Below, piece by piece: positions 25,905-34,483 of a DNA stretch of 64,000 nucleotides (position 1 is its first letter; each line of letters starts with the position of its first letter). The notes below the pieces were generated by a model. The model was not told the origin of the DNA. It searched no databases and saw only the letters and a list, made by a program, of their open reading frames with translations. The stretch is from Kitasatospora sp. CB01950 (GTDB lineage: Bacteria > Actinomycetota > Actinomycetes > Streptomycetales > Streptomycetaceae): the NCBI RefSeq assembly GCF_001905465.1, contig NZ_LISX01000002.1:66713-130712 (forward strand), in the 5' to 3' direction. Both the position numbers and the translations under genes were made by a program.

Positions 25905-26819
25905 TCAGAACAGCGTGTCCTGCTCGGCGGCGGGGCGGGCCCGGGGCAGCAGGGTGAGGCCGTCGCAGCTGTCGGCGGCCTCGGTGTGCAGGGTCCAGCC
26001 GGTGAGCAGGCGGGTGTCGAGGAGCAGCGGGGGCCCGGCGGGCGGGTCGAGGAAGAGGTGGCCGCCGATCGGCCGGCGCAGTCGGCCGGTCAGGCGGGCG
26101 CCGTCGCTGACTGCTTTGACCTGCTGGTACTGCTCGGGGGCGCCGTCGGTGAGGCCGTACAGCTCGACCTGGTCGGTGACGGGGTGTTCGGGCAGCAGGG
26201 TGAGCGGGTGCCCCGCGGGCGGTTGACGGTCGAGCAGTGCCAGGGCGCGGGTGCGGCCGGCGGTGAGTTCGGCGTGCCGGTCGGCGGGGTTGGAGAGTGC
26301 CCACCAGGCGGGGTACTTGGCGGCGGCGGGGATCCGTTCGCGGGCCAGTTTGGCGTGGGCGAGGGCGAGTTCGGCGCGGCGGACGGCGGGCAGCGGTCCG
26401 TGGGCGAGGAACGTCCAGGTGAGGGCGGCCTGTTCGAGCAGGCGGACGGTGCCGCGTTCCTCGGCGGTGAGGCCGACCTTGAGCAGGCCGGGGCCGAACC
26501 AGGCGAGGTAGAGGCGGTAGGTGCGGCCGTCGTCGAGGATGCGGTCGCGGGCGAGTTGCAGGCCTCGGTCGGCGTTCTGGCAGGTGGGGCACTGGGTGGT
26601 GGTGCCGTCGGGTTCGATGGCGGCCCGGTGCGGGCAGGGGCGGTGGCCGCGCGCGGTGGTGGCGCCGGTGCAGCGGCGCGGGCCGGCGATCCGCCAGGCG
26701 ACGGGGAGCCCGTCGGTGAGCGGCCGGTCGTGCCTGGTGGTGCCGTCGGTGGCGGTGAGCCGGGGTGCGCCGTCCAGCCAGCGCAGCCCGGTCGAGGTCC
26801 ATCCGTTCGCCTGGTGCAT
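25905..26819 (-). CDS. DUF2797 family protein
   Basis: A 304-aa soluble protein with a cysteine-containing N-terminal region (RRCTG, RPCPHRA, CPTCQNADRG at about residues 50-86) that could bind zinc. A conserved core (YRLYLAWFGPGLLKVGLT, then LLEQAALTWTFLAHGPLP) is characteristic of DUF2797. The function of the family is unknown. The start at 26819 is the only reasonable ATG. The adjacent MarR gene reads in the same direction, 46 bp upstream, so the two may form an operon. Confidence 0.82.
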   Translation of the reverse strand: MHQANGWTSTGLRWLDGAPRLTATDGTTRHDRPLTDGLPVAWRIAGPRRCTGATTARGHRPCPHRAAIEPDGTTTQCPTCQNADRGLQLARDRILDDGRTYRLYLAWFGPGLLKVGLTAEERGTVRLLEQAALTWTFLAHGPLPAVRRAELALAHAKLARERIPAAAKYPAWWALSNPADRHAELTAGRTRALALLDRQPPAGHPLTLLPEHPVTDQVELYGLTDGAPEQYQQVKAVSDGARLTGRLRRPIGGHLFLDPPAGPPLLLDTRLLTGWTLHTEAADSCDGLTLLPRARPAAEQDTLF

Positions 26820-26865
26820 CCGGTGAGTGTAGGGCCTGTCCGGCCCTGGATGCCCGGACGGACGG

Positions 26866-27306
26866 TCAGGGGCGCAGCAGCGGCAGGACCTGTTGGCAGA
26901 GCCGGGACAGGGCGGTGCGTTGCTCGGTGTCGAGGCTGTCGAAGGCCTGGCGGGCGCGGGTCATGTCGTCGCGGATCCGGTCGAGGACGGCGCGGCCCTC
27001 GTCGGTGATGGTGACGATCTTGACGCGGCGGTCGGCGGCGGCGGCTTCGCGGTGGGCGAGGCCGAGTGCTTCGAGGCGGTCGACGATGCCGGTGACGTTG
27101 GAGGCGTCGCAGCCGAGGCGGCCGGCGAGGGCGCGCATCGGGACGGGTTCGAGGACGGCCTTGAGTGCTTTGGCCTGTGAGGAGTTGAGGCCGTGGCGGG
27201 CCGCTGCGGCGGCGAAGTCCTGGAAGTAGGCCGCGCCGACGGCCGCGACCTGCTCCATCAGTTCGGTGGTGGAGGGTGCGGTGCCGGTGCCTGTGGTGCT
27301 GCCCAT
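26866..27306 (-). CDS. MarR-family transcriptional regulator
   Basis: A 146-aa winged-helix protein. The recognition region is MRALAGRLGCDASNVTGIVD (about residues 57-76), the wing carries REAAAADRRVKIVTITDEG, and helices at each end form the dimer interface. MarR proteins are repressors released by phenolic or oxidant ligands. Here the target is probably its own operon with the DUF2797 gene, but no palindrome was found upstream. Confidence 0.9.
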   Translation of the reverse strand: MGSTTGTGTAPSTTELMEQVAAVGAAYFQDFAAAAARHGLNSSQAKALKAVLEPVPMRALAGRLGCDASNVTGIVDRLEALGLAHREAAAADRRVKIVTITDEGRAVLDRIRDDMTRARQAFDSLDTEQRTALSRLCQQVLPLLRP

Positions 27307-27389
27307 GGCGGTCAGGGTACGCCCATCGTTTCAGTACCTCCAGTATTGAGCGAGGCAAGTATGTCGGGGGGTCGGAGAAACGGTGCGGG

Positions 27390-27776
27390 TTACAGCACCA
27401 GACGGTCGAACAGGTGGTGGAGTTCCGCGTCCGGGTCGACGGTCAGCCCGGTGTGCACGGGGCCTGGCTGGACGACGGCGCTGCGCGGCGCGGTCAGCCA
27501 GCGGAAGCGCTGGCCGGGGCTGTCGGCGGCGGCCGGCCCGGCGGCCTCGCCGCCCTCGCAGACCGCCTCGATGCCGCGCAGGGCGCGCCGCACGCCGGCC
27601 GCGTCGGCGACCGGGTCGAGGGCGAGCAGCCGGCCCTGGTCGAGGTGGGTGCGGGCGCCGAGGTAGCCGGAGTCGCGGCAGTACAGCAGGACGCCGATGT
27701 TGACGCACTCGCCGCGTTCGACCCGGGGGACGGCGCGGATCAGCGCGTACTCGTAGTCCTTGGGGTGCTGGTCCAT
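27390..27776 (-). CDS. DUF3037 family protein, coupled to the HipA-like kinase
   Basis: A 128-aa protein with the DUF3037 pattern: DYEYALIRAVPRVERGECVN followed by IGVLLYCRDSGYLGAR, then a helical half ending FDRLVL. The family's function is unknown. Its start codon shares one base with the stop of the HipA-like gene (TGATG), so the two are translationally coupled. DUF3037 beside a HipA-like kinase is a recurrent actinobacterial pairing, which suggests a common pathway. Confidence 0.85.
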   Translation of the reverse strand: MDQHPKDYEYALIRAVPRVERGECVNIGVLLYCRDSGYLGARTHLDQGRLLALDPVADAAGVRRALRGIEAVCEGGEAAGPAAADSPGQRFRWLTAPRSAVVQPGPVHTGLTVDPDAELHHLFDRLVL

Positions 27777-28531
27777 CAGCCGGCCACCTCCGGGAGCCAG
27801 TCGCGGGGCCCGGCGAGGCGGGCGGTGAGCTGCTCGACGTAGGCGGCGCGGACGTCCTCGGGCGTCTCGAAGCCCGGTTCGTCGACCAGCCACACGTCGG
27901 GGACGGCGGCGACGGCGGCGGGCAGCGCGGCCTCGGCGAGGTCGGCGAGGTCGGCGTCGACCTTCGGCAGGTGGCCGACGGCGTGCCGCAGGGCGTGGTC
28001 GGAGGCGTCGTAGGGCTTGCGGCGCCAGGCCTCGGCGCGCGTCCAGCTGTGGTGGAAGATCAGGCTGGCGCCGTGGTCGATGAGCCGCAGGCCCCCGGTG
28101 GCGACCAGCAGGTTGGGGTTGCGCCAGGACCGGTCGACGTTGCCGATCAGGGCGTCGAACCAGAGCACCCGGGCGGCGGTGTCGGTGTCCACGTCGAAGC
28201 AGAGCGGGTCGAAGTTCAGCGCCCCGGAGACGTAGGCCATGCCGAGGTTGGTGCCGCCGCTGGCCCGCATCTGGTCCTGGATCTGCACCTCGGGCTCGCT
28301 GCGGGCGAGCACCGGGTCGAGGGCGACCAGGGCGAGTTCGGGCACCGCCAGGCCGAGCCGGCGGCCGAGTTCCCCGGCCAGTACCTCGGCGACCAGCGCC
28401 TTGCGGCCCTGGGCCGCGCCGACCCATTTCAGCACGTACAGGCGGCGGTCGTCGGCCTCGATCAGGCCCGGCATCGAACCGCCTTCGCGCAGCGGCGTCG
28501 CGTAGCGGACGGCCGTCACCTCGGAGAGCAT
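27776..28531 (-). CDS. HipA-like kinase-fold protein
   Basis: A 251-aa protein resembling the C-terminal kinase domain of HipA. The nucleotide-lysine region is RRLYVLKWVGAAQGRKALVA (about residues 27-46), the catalytic loop VLWFDALIGNVDRSWRNPN (about 120-138) has the D-x4-N-x-D pattern, and LRLIDHGASL is the DFG-equivalent metal site. HipA phosphorylates glutamyl-tRNA synthetase in persistence systems. This short form lacks the HipA N-terminal subdomain and has no HipB antitoxin beside it. Its partner gene encodes DUF3037. A regulatory kinase is likely; toxin activity is not shown. Confidence 0.8.
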   Translation of the reverse strand: MLSEVTAVRYATPLREGGSMPGLIEADDRRLYVLKWVGAAQGRKALVAEVLAGELGRRLGLAVPELALVALDPVLARSEPEVQIQDQMRASGGTNLGMAYVSGALNFDPLCFDVDTDTAARVLWFDALIGNVDRSWRNPNLLVATGGLRLIDHGASLIFHHSWTRAEAWRRKPYDASDHALRHAVGHLPKVDADLADLAEAALPAAVAAVPDVWLVDEPGFETPEDVRAAYVEQLTARLAGPRDWLPEVAG

Positions 28532-28687
28532 CCCGACAGCCTAGCGGCCCCCGTGGGCGGCCACGGCCCGGGAGCGGTTGGAGATGCACCCGCCGTGGGC
28601 CCGTGCGAGTGTGGCCAGCAGTCGTCCTTGAGCCGCTCCCGTCGGCACGGACGCAGTTCACGGACCCGCACACGTAGGGGATGAACG

Positions 28688-30046
28688 ATGGAACGACCTC
28701 GGATCCTGATCGTCGGCGGCGGCTTCGCCGGGCTGGAGTGCGCGCGCCGTCTGGAGCGCAAGCTCGCCCCCTCCGAGGCGGAGATCTCGCTGGTCACGCC
28801 GTTCAGTTACCAGCTGTACCTGCCGCTGCTGCCGCACGTCGCGGCCGGGGTGCTGACCCCGCAGTCGGTGGCGATCTCGCTGCGCCGCACGCTGAACCGC
28901 ACGCACATAGTCCCCGGCGGGGCGATCGGCATCGATCCGCGCTCCAAGGTCGCCGTGGTCCGCAAGATCACCGACGAGGTGGTCGCGGAGAAGTACGACT
29001 ACCTGGTGCTGGCGCCGGGCAGCGTCACCCGGACCTTCGACATCCCGGGCCTGCCCGACTACGCGCGCGGCATGAAGACGCTCGCCGAGGCGACGTACAT
29101 CCGCGACCACGTGATCGCCCAACTCGACCTGGCGTCCGCGTCGATGGACGAGCAGGAACGGGCCTCCCGGCTCCAGTTCGTGGTGGTCGGCGGCGGCTAC
29201 GCGGGCACCGAGACGGCGGCCTGCCTCCAACGGCTGACCACGGCGGCGATCAAGCGCTACCCGCGCCTCGACCCGGACCTGATCAAGTGGCATCTGATCG
29301 ACATCGCACCGAAGTTGATGCCCGAGCTGGGCGACAAGCTCGGCCAGACCGCGATGGAGATCCTCCGCAAGCGCGGCGTGGACGTGTCGCTGGGCGTCTC
29401 GGTCGCGGAGGTCGGCGCGGAGACGGTGAAGTTCACCGACGGCCGCACGCTGCCCTGCCGGACACTGATCTGGACGGCGGGCGTGGCCGCGTCGCCGCTG
29501 ATCGGCACCCTGGACGCGGAGACGGTGCGCGGACGCCTCGCGGTGACCGCGGAGATGCGGGTGCCGCAGTTCGAGGGCGTGTTCGCGCTCGGCGACGCCG
29601 CCGCGGTGCCGGACCTCGCCAAGGGCGACGGCGCGGTCTGCCCGCCGACCGCGCAGCACTCGGCCCGGCAGGGCAAGCGGGTCGCCGAGAACCTGGTGGC
29701 GGCGGTGCGCAACCAGCCGCTGCAGCCGTACTTCCACAAGGACCTGGGCCTGGTCGTCGACCTCGGCGGCAAGGACGCGGTATCCAAGCCGATGGGCGTC
29801 GAACTGCACGGCCTGCCCGCCCAGTTGGTGGCCCGCGGCTACCACGTGATGGCGATGCGCACCAACTCCGCGAAGTACCGCACCAGCGCGAATTGGCTGC
29901 TGAACGCCACCGCCGGCGACGACTTCGTCCGCACCGGCTTCCTGGCCCGCCAGCCCGCCCGCCTGCGCGACTTCGAGTACACCGACGCCTACCTCTCCCG
30001 CGACCAGGTCCGCGAACACGCCCAGGCCCTCCTCGCCAAGGACTGA
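28688..30046 (+). CDS. ndh: Type II NADH dehydrogenase (NDH-2)
   Basis: A 452-aa flavoprotein with two Rossmann dinucleotide sites: RILIVGGGFAGLECARRL (FAD, residues 5-22) and FVVVGGGYAGTETAACL (NADH, about 163-179). The FAD-contacting GVFALGDAAAVPD and the quinone-side QHSARQGKRVAENL also match. It oxidises NADH and reduces menaquinone at the inner face of the membrane without pumping protons. The C-terminus holds the amphipathic membrane-binding segment. AGGGG precedes the ATG at 28688. It ends at a bidirectional terminator. Related monomeric flavin oxidoreductases cannot be wholly excluded. Confidence 0.88.
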   Translation: MERPRILIVGGGFAGLECARRLERKLAPSEAEISLVTPFSYQLYLPLLPHVAAGVLTPQSVAISLRRTLNRTHIVPGGAIGIDPRSKVAVVRKITDEVVAEKYDYLVLAPGSVTRTFDIPGLPDYARGMKTLAEATYIRDHVIAQLDLASASMDEQERASRLQFVVVGGGYAGTETAACLQRLTTAAIKRYPRLDPDLIKWHLIDIAPKLMPELGDKLGQTAMEILRKRGVDVSLGVSVAEVGAETVKFTDGRTLPCRTLIWTAGVAASPLIGTLDAETVRGRLAVTAEMRVPQFEGVFALGDAAAVPDLAKGDGAVCPPTAQHSARQGKRVAENLVAAVRNQPLQPYFHKDLGLVVDLGGKDAVSKPMGVELHGLPAQLVARGYHVMAMRTNSAKYRTSANWLLNATAGDDFVRTGFLARQPARLRDFEYTDAYLSRDQVREHAQALLAKD

Positions 30047-30063
30047 CCGCCCCGCCCCCTCAC

Positions 30064-30092
30064 AAGCCCCCGCCCGCCCCGGACGGGGGCTT
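30064..30092. terminator. Bidirectional terminator between ndh and the MocR gene
   Basis: AAGCCCCCG at 30064-30072 and CGGGGGCTT at 30084-30092 form a 9-bp stem with an A/T edge on each side, 18 bp after the ndh stop. The flanking adenines and thymines allow termination in either direction. Confidence 0.8.
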
Positions 30093-30167
30093 CGTCACAG
30101 CACGTCCAGCAGGTCCAGTCGACGGCGAGGAGGCGCTTCGGGTCCGTCGACTTCGTACGGCGGCGGG

Positions 30168-31511
30168 TCAGGTGACGCGGGAGGCGTGGGGCGGGCCGTG
30201 GAGGGCGGCGGCGACGGCGGTGGCGAGGGCGGGGGCTTCGGCGGGGTGGAGGGTGGCGACGGAGATGCGGACGGCGGGCGGGGAGGCAAGGCGAAAGCGG
30301 GAGCCGGGGGCGACCACCCAGCCGTGGTGGAGGAGGGCGGCGGCGACGGCGGTCTCGTCGGGGACGGGCACCCACACGTTGAGGCCGCTCTCCCCGTGGG
30401 CGCGGATGCCGTGCGCGGCGAGCGCGCCGAGCAGCGCGTCGCGCCGGGCCCGGTAGGCGGCGGCGACGGTCGCGGCGGGCGCGGCGTCGGTGCGGCGCAG
30501 TTCGACGACGGCGCGTTGCAGCAGGTGGCTGACCCAGCCGACGTCCAGGCGCTGGCGGCCGAGGACCCGGGCGACGGTGTCGGCGTCGCCGGTGAGGACG
30601 GCGACCCGCAGGTCGGGCCCGAGGGCCTTGGCGGCGGAGCGGATCAGCGCCCAGTGGTGGACGGTGGCGGCGCCGCGGCCGTCGGCGGCGAGCGACTGGA
30701 AGGGCTGGTCGACCATGCCGTGCCCGTGGTCGTCCTCGATCAGCACGGTGTGCGGGCGGGCGGCGAGGACGGTGCGCAGCGCGGCGGCGCGGGCGGGGGT
30801 GAGGGCGGCGCCGGTGGGGTTCTGGGCGCGGCTGGTGACGATCAGGGCGCGGGCGCCGGCGTCGAGGGCGGCGGCGACGGCGGCGGGGAGCGGGCCTTCG
30901 TCGTCGACGGGGACGGGCGCGGTGCGCAGGCCGAGGGCGGGGAGCAGGTCGAGGACGCTGCCCCAGCCCGGGTCTTCGACGGCGACGGTGTCGCCGGTCC
31001 GCAGGGTGGCGGCGAGGACGCGGCCGATGGTGTCCAACGCGCCGGAGCAGACGGCGAGTTCGCCGTCGGGGGCGCCGTCGGCGCGGAATTCGGCGCGGAA
31101 GCCGTCGAGGAGTTCGGGTTCGGCGACGGCGTCGCCGTAGAGCGCGGCGGGGCCGGTCGCGGCGGCGGCGAGGGCGGGGCCGAGCGGGGGCAGCAGGGCG
31201 GGGTCGGGGTTGCCGGCGGACAGGTCGCGGGCGCCGGGCGGGACGGGCAGTCGGGCCTCGTCGCGGGGGGTGGTGGCGGGCCGGGGGCGGATGCGGCTGC
31301 CGCGGCGGCCGGCGGTCTCGATGACGCCGCGTTCGCGCAGCAGGCGGTAGGCGGCGGCCACCGTGTTGGGGTTGACGCCGAGTTCGCCGGCCAGGTCGCG
31401 CAGTGGTGGCAGGGCGGCGCCGGGTTCCAGTTGTCCGTCGGCGATGGCGCGTTCGACGTCGGCGGCGATCTCGCTGGCCCGCCGACCGGTGATCCGATAC
31501 TCTCCTAGCAC
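30168..31511 (-). CDS. MocR/PdxR-type GntR regulator with aminotransferase domain
   Basis: A 447-aa regulator. The GntR winged helix (about residues 12-75; LEPGAALPPLRDLAGELGVN, then PNTVAAAYRLLRERGVI) is followed by a fold-type-I aminotransferase domain. The PLP lysine is in RSAAKALGPDLRVAVL (about residue 278), with NPTGAAL and the Asp in IEDDHGHGM. MocR proteins sense PLP or an aminated ligand and usually control a divergent gene, here the PNPOx-like gene at 31547. The GTG start at 31511 is seven bases from a CATAAT -10, so the message may be leaderless. The normal Tyr of the second PLP contact is not evident. Confidence 0.88.
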   Translation of the reverse strand: MLGEYRITGRRASEIAADVERAIADGQLEPGAALPPLRDLAGELGVNPNTVAAAYRLLRERGVIETAGRRGSRIRPRPATTPRDEARLPVPPGARDLSAGNPDPALLPPLGPALAAAATGPAALYGDAVAEPELLDGFRAEFRADGAPDGELAVCSGALDTIGRVLAATLRTGDTVAVEDPGWGSVLDLLPALGLRTAPVPVDDEGPLPAAVAAALDAGARALIVTSRAQNPTGAALTPARAAALRTVLAARPHTVLIEDDHGHGMVDQPFQSLAADGRGAATVHHWALIRSAAKALGPDLRVAVLTGDADTVARVLGRQRLDVGWVSHLLQRAVVELRRTDAAPAATVAAAYRARRDALLGALAAHGIRAHGESGLNVWVPVPDETAVAAALLHHGWVVAPGSRFRLASPPAVRISVATLHPAEAPALATAVAAALHGPPHASRVT

Positions 31512-31518
31512 AAACGCA

Positions 31519-31548
31519 ATTATGCACTAGTACATAGGGGGTTGTCAT
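31519..31548 (-). promoter_or_regulatory. MocR promoter overlapping the divergent start; imperfect palindrome
   Basis: On the minus strand ATGACA (31543-31548) lies 18 nt before CATAAT (31519-31524), and the GTG start follows seven bases later. This -35/-10 pair overlaps the ATG of the divergent gene at 31547. Inside the spacer, TGCACTAGTACA at 31523-31534 is a near-perfect 12-bp palindrome, a candidate regulator site. The whole divergent space is 35 bp. Confidence 0.55.
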
Positions 31549-32212
31549 GTCGGACACGCCGAAGGACGCCTACGCCCGCAACGATCTCACCACCCCCACC
31601 CGGGACAAGGAGCGGGCCTCCTGGGACCGGGACGCGGTGCACGCGGTCCTCGACGCCGGGTACCTGTGCCACCTGGGCTTCGTCCGGGACGGCGCGCCCG
31701 TGGTGCTGCCCACGCTGTACGCGCGGGTCGGCGAGCGGCTGTACATCCACGGTTCCACCGGCAGCCGCCCGCTGCGCGGGGCCCGCGACGAGCAGGGCCT
31801 GCCGGTGTGCGTGACGGTGACGCACCTGGACGGGCTGGTGCTGGCGAAGTCCGCGTTCAACCACTCCGTCAACTACCGCTCGGTGGTGGCGCACGGCACC
31901 GCGTACCAGGTCACCGACCCGGAGGAGCTGCGGGCGGCGCTGGACGCGATCGTCGAGCAGGTGGTGCCGGGGCGCGCCGCGGACTGCCGGCCGGGCAGCC
32001 CGAAGGAGCTGGCGGCGACGGCGGTGATCCGGCTGGAGCTGGACCAGGTGTCGGCGAAGAGCCGCACCGGCGGCGTGAACGACGAGGAGGAGGACCTCGG
32101 CCTGCCGTACTGGGCGGGCGTGGTGCCGGTCTCCGCGGTGTACGGCGCGCCGGAGCCCTCCCCGCACTCGTCCCTCCCGCTGCCCGGCTACCTGGCGGGG
32201 CCGGCATGCTGA
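31547..32212 (+). CDS. Pyridoxamine-5'-phosphate-oxidase-like FMN-binding protein
   Basis: A 221-aa split-barrel flavoprotein of the PNPOx-like class. It has the barrel strand GYLCHLGFVRDGAPVVLPTL (about residues 35-54) and YIHGSTGSRPLRGAR, and VTVTHLDGLVLAKSAFNHSV forms the FMN phosphate and dimer contacts. Close relatives next to MocR genes are assigned as flavin or F420-type reductases rather than true PdxH. It is divergent from the MocR regulator by 35 bp and overlaps the next gene by seven bases. Confidence 0.85.
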   Translation: MSDTPKDAYARNDLTTPTRDKERASWDRDAVHAVLDAGYLCHLGFVRDGAPVVLPTLYARVGERLYIHGSTGSRPLRGARDEQGLPVCVTVTHLDGLVLAKSAFNHSVNYRSVVAHGTAYQVTDPEELRAALDAIVEQVVPGRAADCRPGSPKELAATAVIRLELDQVSAKSRTGGVNDEEEDLGLPYWAGVVPVSAVYGAPEPSPHSSLPLPGYLAGPAC

Positions 32213-32853
32213 TCCGGGGCTGGGACCGCGGCACCGAACGCGAGTGGCAGGAGTGGCTGGCGGCCGGGCGGGACTTCGGCACGCTGGCCGCCAACGGCCC
32301 CGAGGGCCCGGTCCTGGTGCCCACGCACTTCCTGCTGGACGTCGCGGCGGGCGAGGTCCTGCTGCACCTGGCCGCCCCCAACCCGCTGCTGGCGGCGGTG
32401 CGCGCCGACCCGCACGTGACGCTGGCGGTCACCGACGACTACGCCTTCGCCCCGGGCCGCTGGCGCGACGCACCGTACACGCCGACCAGCTACTACGCCT
32501 CGGTGCAGTTCTCCTGCACGGCCGAGCTGGTGGACGACCCGGCGCAGAAGGCGGAGATCCTCAACCGGCAGCTGGCGCACTTCCAGCCCGAGAACACCGA
32601 GGACCGGGTGACGGTCGGCGCGGCCCCGTACGGCGGGCTGCTGACCGGCCTGCGCGGGCTGCGGCTGACGGTGCGCCGGGTGCGGGCGAAGTTCAAGTAC
32701 GACGACAAGAAGCCGGTCGAGAGGCAGTTGGACATCGCCGAGCGCCTCGCCGAACGGCACGCCGCGACCGGCAATCCGCAGGACGCCGCGGCCCGCGTCC
32801 AGATGCTGCGCCGCCGCACCCGCCGCCCGGCGCTCGGCCCTTCGTCGGACTGA
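32206..32853 (+). CDS. PaiB-type FMN-binding protein
   Basis: A 215-aa split-barrel protein that resembles the FMN-binding negative regulator family. It has VLVPTHFLLDVAAGEVLLHL (about residues 37-56) for the FMN site, then DDYAFAPGRWRDAP, PTSYYASVQF, ENTEDRVTVG, and a C-terminal RVRAKFKYDDKKPVERQLDI. The last segment is the PaiB-type signature helix preceding a basic tail. The ATG lies inside the previous gene's end (7-nt overlap), so the two flavoproteins are translationally coupled. Together with the MocR gene they form a compact vitamin-B6 or flavin-linked unit. Whether it binds DNA is unknown. Confidence 0.8.
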   Translation: MLIRGWDRGTEREWQEWLAAGRDFGTLAANGPEGPVLVPTHFLLDVAAGEVLLHLAAPNPLLAAVRADPHVTLAVTDDYAFAPGRWRDAPYTPTSYYASVQFSCTAELVDDPAQKAEILNRQLAHFQPENTEDRVTVGAAPYGGLLTGLRGLRLTVRRVRAKFKYDDKKPVERQLDIAERLAERHAATGNPQDAAARVQMLRRRTRRPALGPSSD

Positions 32854-32965
32854 CAGCCCGTCGGTCGCGGGCGTGTCGGAGCCGTGTCACGGGGTAGCCG
32901 CTGGTCGAATGACCTCCGGATATGTCCGCCCGTCACCGGACGGATCGTCACGTAGGGAGAGAGCA

Positions 32966-34372
32966 CTGGCTACCCACTCCTCCGCCGTCCGGGACGAGCA
33001 CCTCGGGCATGTGGTGTTCATCTCCGCCGCCGCCGCGATGGGCGGTTTCCTGTTCGGCTACGACAGTGCGGTGATCAACGGCGCGGTCACCGGCATCCAG
33101 AAGCACTTCGGCGTCGGCAACGGCGAGACCGCGTTCGTGGTGGCGATCGCGCTGCTCGGCTCGGCGGCCGGCGCCGTGGTGGCCGGCTGGCTGGCCGACC
33201 ACCTGGGCCGGGTGCGGACCATGCTGATGGCGGCGACGCTGTTCGCGATCAGCGGCATCGGCTCGATGTTCCCGCCCAGCATCCAGGTGCTGGGCGTGTG
33301 GCGCGTGGTCGGCGGCATCGCGATCGGCATCGCCTCGGTGATCGCCCCGACGTACATCGCCGAGGTCGCGCCGACCGCCTACCGGGGCCGGCTCGCCTCG
33401 TTCCAGCAGATGGCGATCGTGCTCGGCATCACCGTCTCGCAGCTCGCCAACTGGGCGCTCAACCAGGCCGCGGGCGGCGAGTCCACCAACCACCTGGGGG
33501 GCATCCAGGCCTGGCAGTGGATGCTCGGCGTGGAGGCCGTGCCCGCCCTGGTGTACGGCCTGATGGCGCTGTCCATCCCCGAGTCGCCGCGCTACCTGAT
33601 CGCCGACCGGCGCGAGGAGCAGGCCCGCAAGGTGCTGGTCGAGGTCGAGGGCCCGAACGTCGACCTGGACGCCCGGATCGCGGAGATCCGCCGGGTGCTG
33701 GAGACCCGCCGCAAGCCGCGGCTGTCGGACCTGCTCGGCGGGCGGTTCGGCCTGCTGCCGATCGTCTGGGTCGGCATCGGCGCCTCGGTGTTCCAGCAGT
33801 TCGTCGGCATCAACGTGATCTTCTACTACTCGTCGTTCCTGTGGCAGTCGGTCGGCATCAAGGAGTCCGACTCTCTGCTGCTGTCGCTGTCCACCTCGAT
33901 CATCAACGTCATCGGCACGGTCATCGCGATGGCGCTGGTCGACCGGATCGGCCGCAAGCCGCTGGCGCTGGCCGGCTCGGCCGGCATGACGGTCGCGCTG
34001 GCGTTGGCCGCCTGGGCGTTCTCCTACCGGCACGGCACCGGCAACACCGCGACGCTCGACAACACCCACGCCGTGGTGGCACTGGTCGCCGCGCACCTCT
34101 TCGTGCTGTGCTTCGCGTTCTCCTGGGGCGTGGTGGTGTGGGTGCTGCTCGGCGAGATGTTCCCGAACGCGATCCGGGCGCTGGCCCTGTCGGTCGCCGC
34201 GTCCGCGCAGTGGATCGCCAACTGGGCGATCACCGTCTCCTTCCCGACCCTGTCGGACTGGAACCTGTCCGCGACGTACGTGATCTACGCCTGCTTCGCA
34301 CTGCTGTCGATCCCGTTCGTGGTCTTCTGCATCAAGGAGACCAAGGGCAAAGCGTTGGAAGAGATGGGCTGA
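32966..34372 (+). CDS. glcP: GlcP-like MFS sugar permease, probable CTG start
   Basis: A 468-aa sugar:H+ symporter with 12 helices, close to the Streptomyces glucose permease GlcP. It has GGFLFGYDSAVINGAVTG in helix 1, GWLADHLGRVR (motif A), PESPRYLI, VFQQFVGINVIFYYS and the terminal PETKG-like IKETKGKALEEMG. AGGGAGAG at 32954-32961 sits directly before CTG at 32966, where homologues begin (ATHSS...DEHLGHVVF). No ATG, GTG or TTG is near. The nearest in-frame ATG at 32909 would add 19 residues without a ribosome site. Glucose uptake is inferred from similarity. Confidence 0.85.
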   Translation: MATHSSAVRDEHLGHVVFISAAAAMGGFLFGYDSAVINGAVTGIQKHFGVGNGETAFVVAIALLGSAAGAVVAGWLADHLGRVRTMLMAATLFAISGIGSMFPPSIQVLGVWRVVGGIAIGIASVIAPTYIAEVAPTAYRGRLASFQQMAIVLGITVSQLANWALNQAAGGESTNHLGGIQAWQWMLGVEAVPALVYGLMALSIPESPRYLIADRREEQARKVLVEVEGPNVDLDARIAEIRRVLETRRKPRLSDLLGGRFGLLPIVWVGIGASVFQQFVGINVIFYYSSFLWQSVGIKESDSLLLSLSTSIINVIGTVIAMALVDRIGRKPLALAGSAGMTVALALAAWAFSYRHGTGNTATLDNTHAVVALVAAHLFVLCFAFSWGVVVWVLLGEMFPNAIRALALSVAASAQWIANWAITVSFPTLSDWNLSATYVIYACFALLSIPFVVFCIKETKGKALEEMG

Positions 34373-34483
34373 ACACTTCCTGACACACCCTCACCGCGCC
34401 GGAGTCGGCGGCGAATTCGGGCCTAGAGTGCCAGACAAACCTTCCTGCCCGCCGCCGCGCGCGGCCACCCCGACGGAGAGGCC

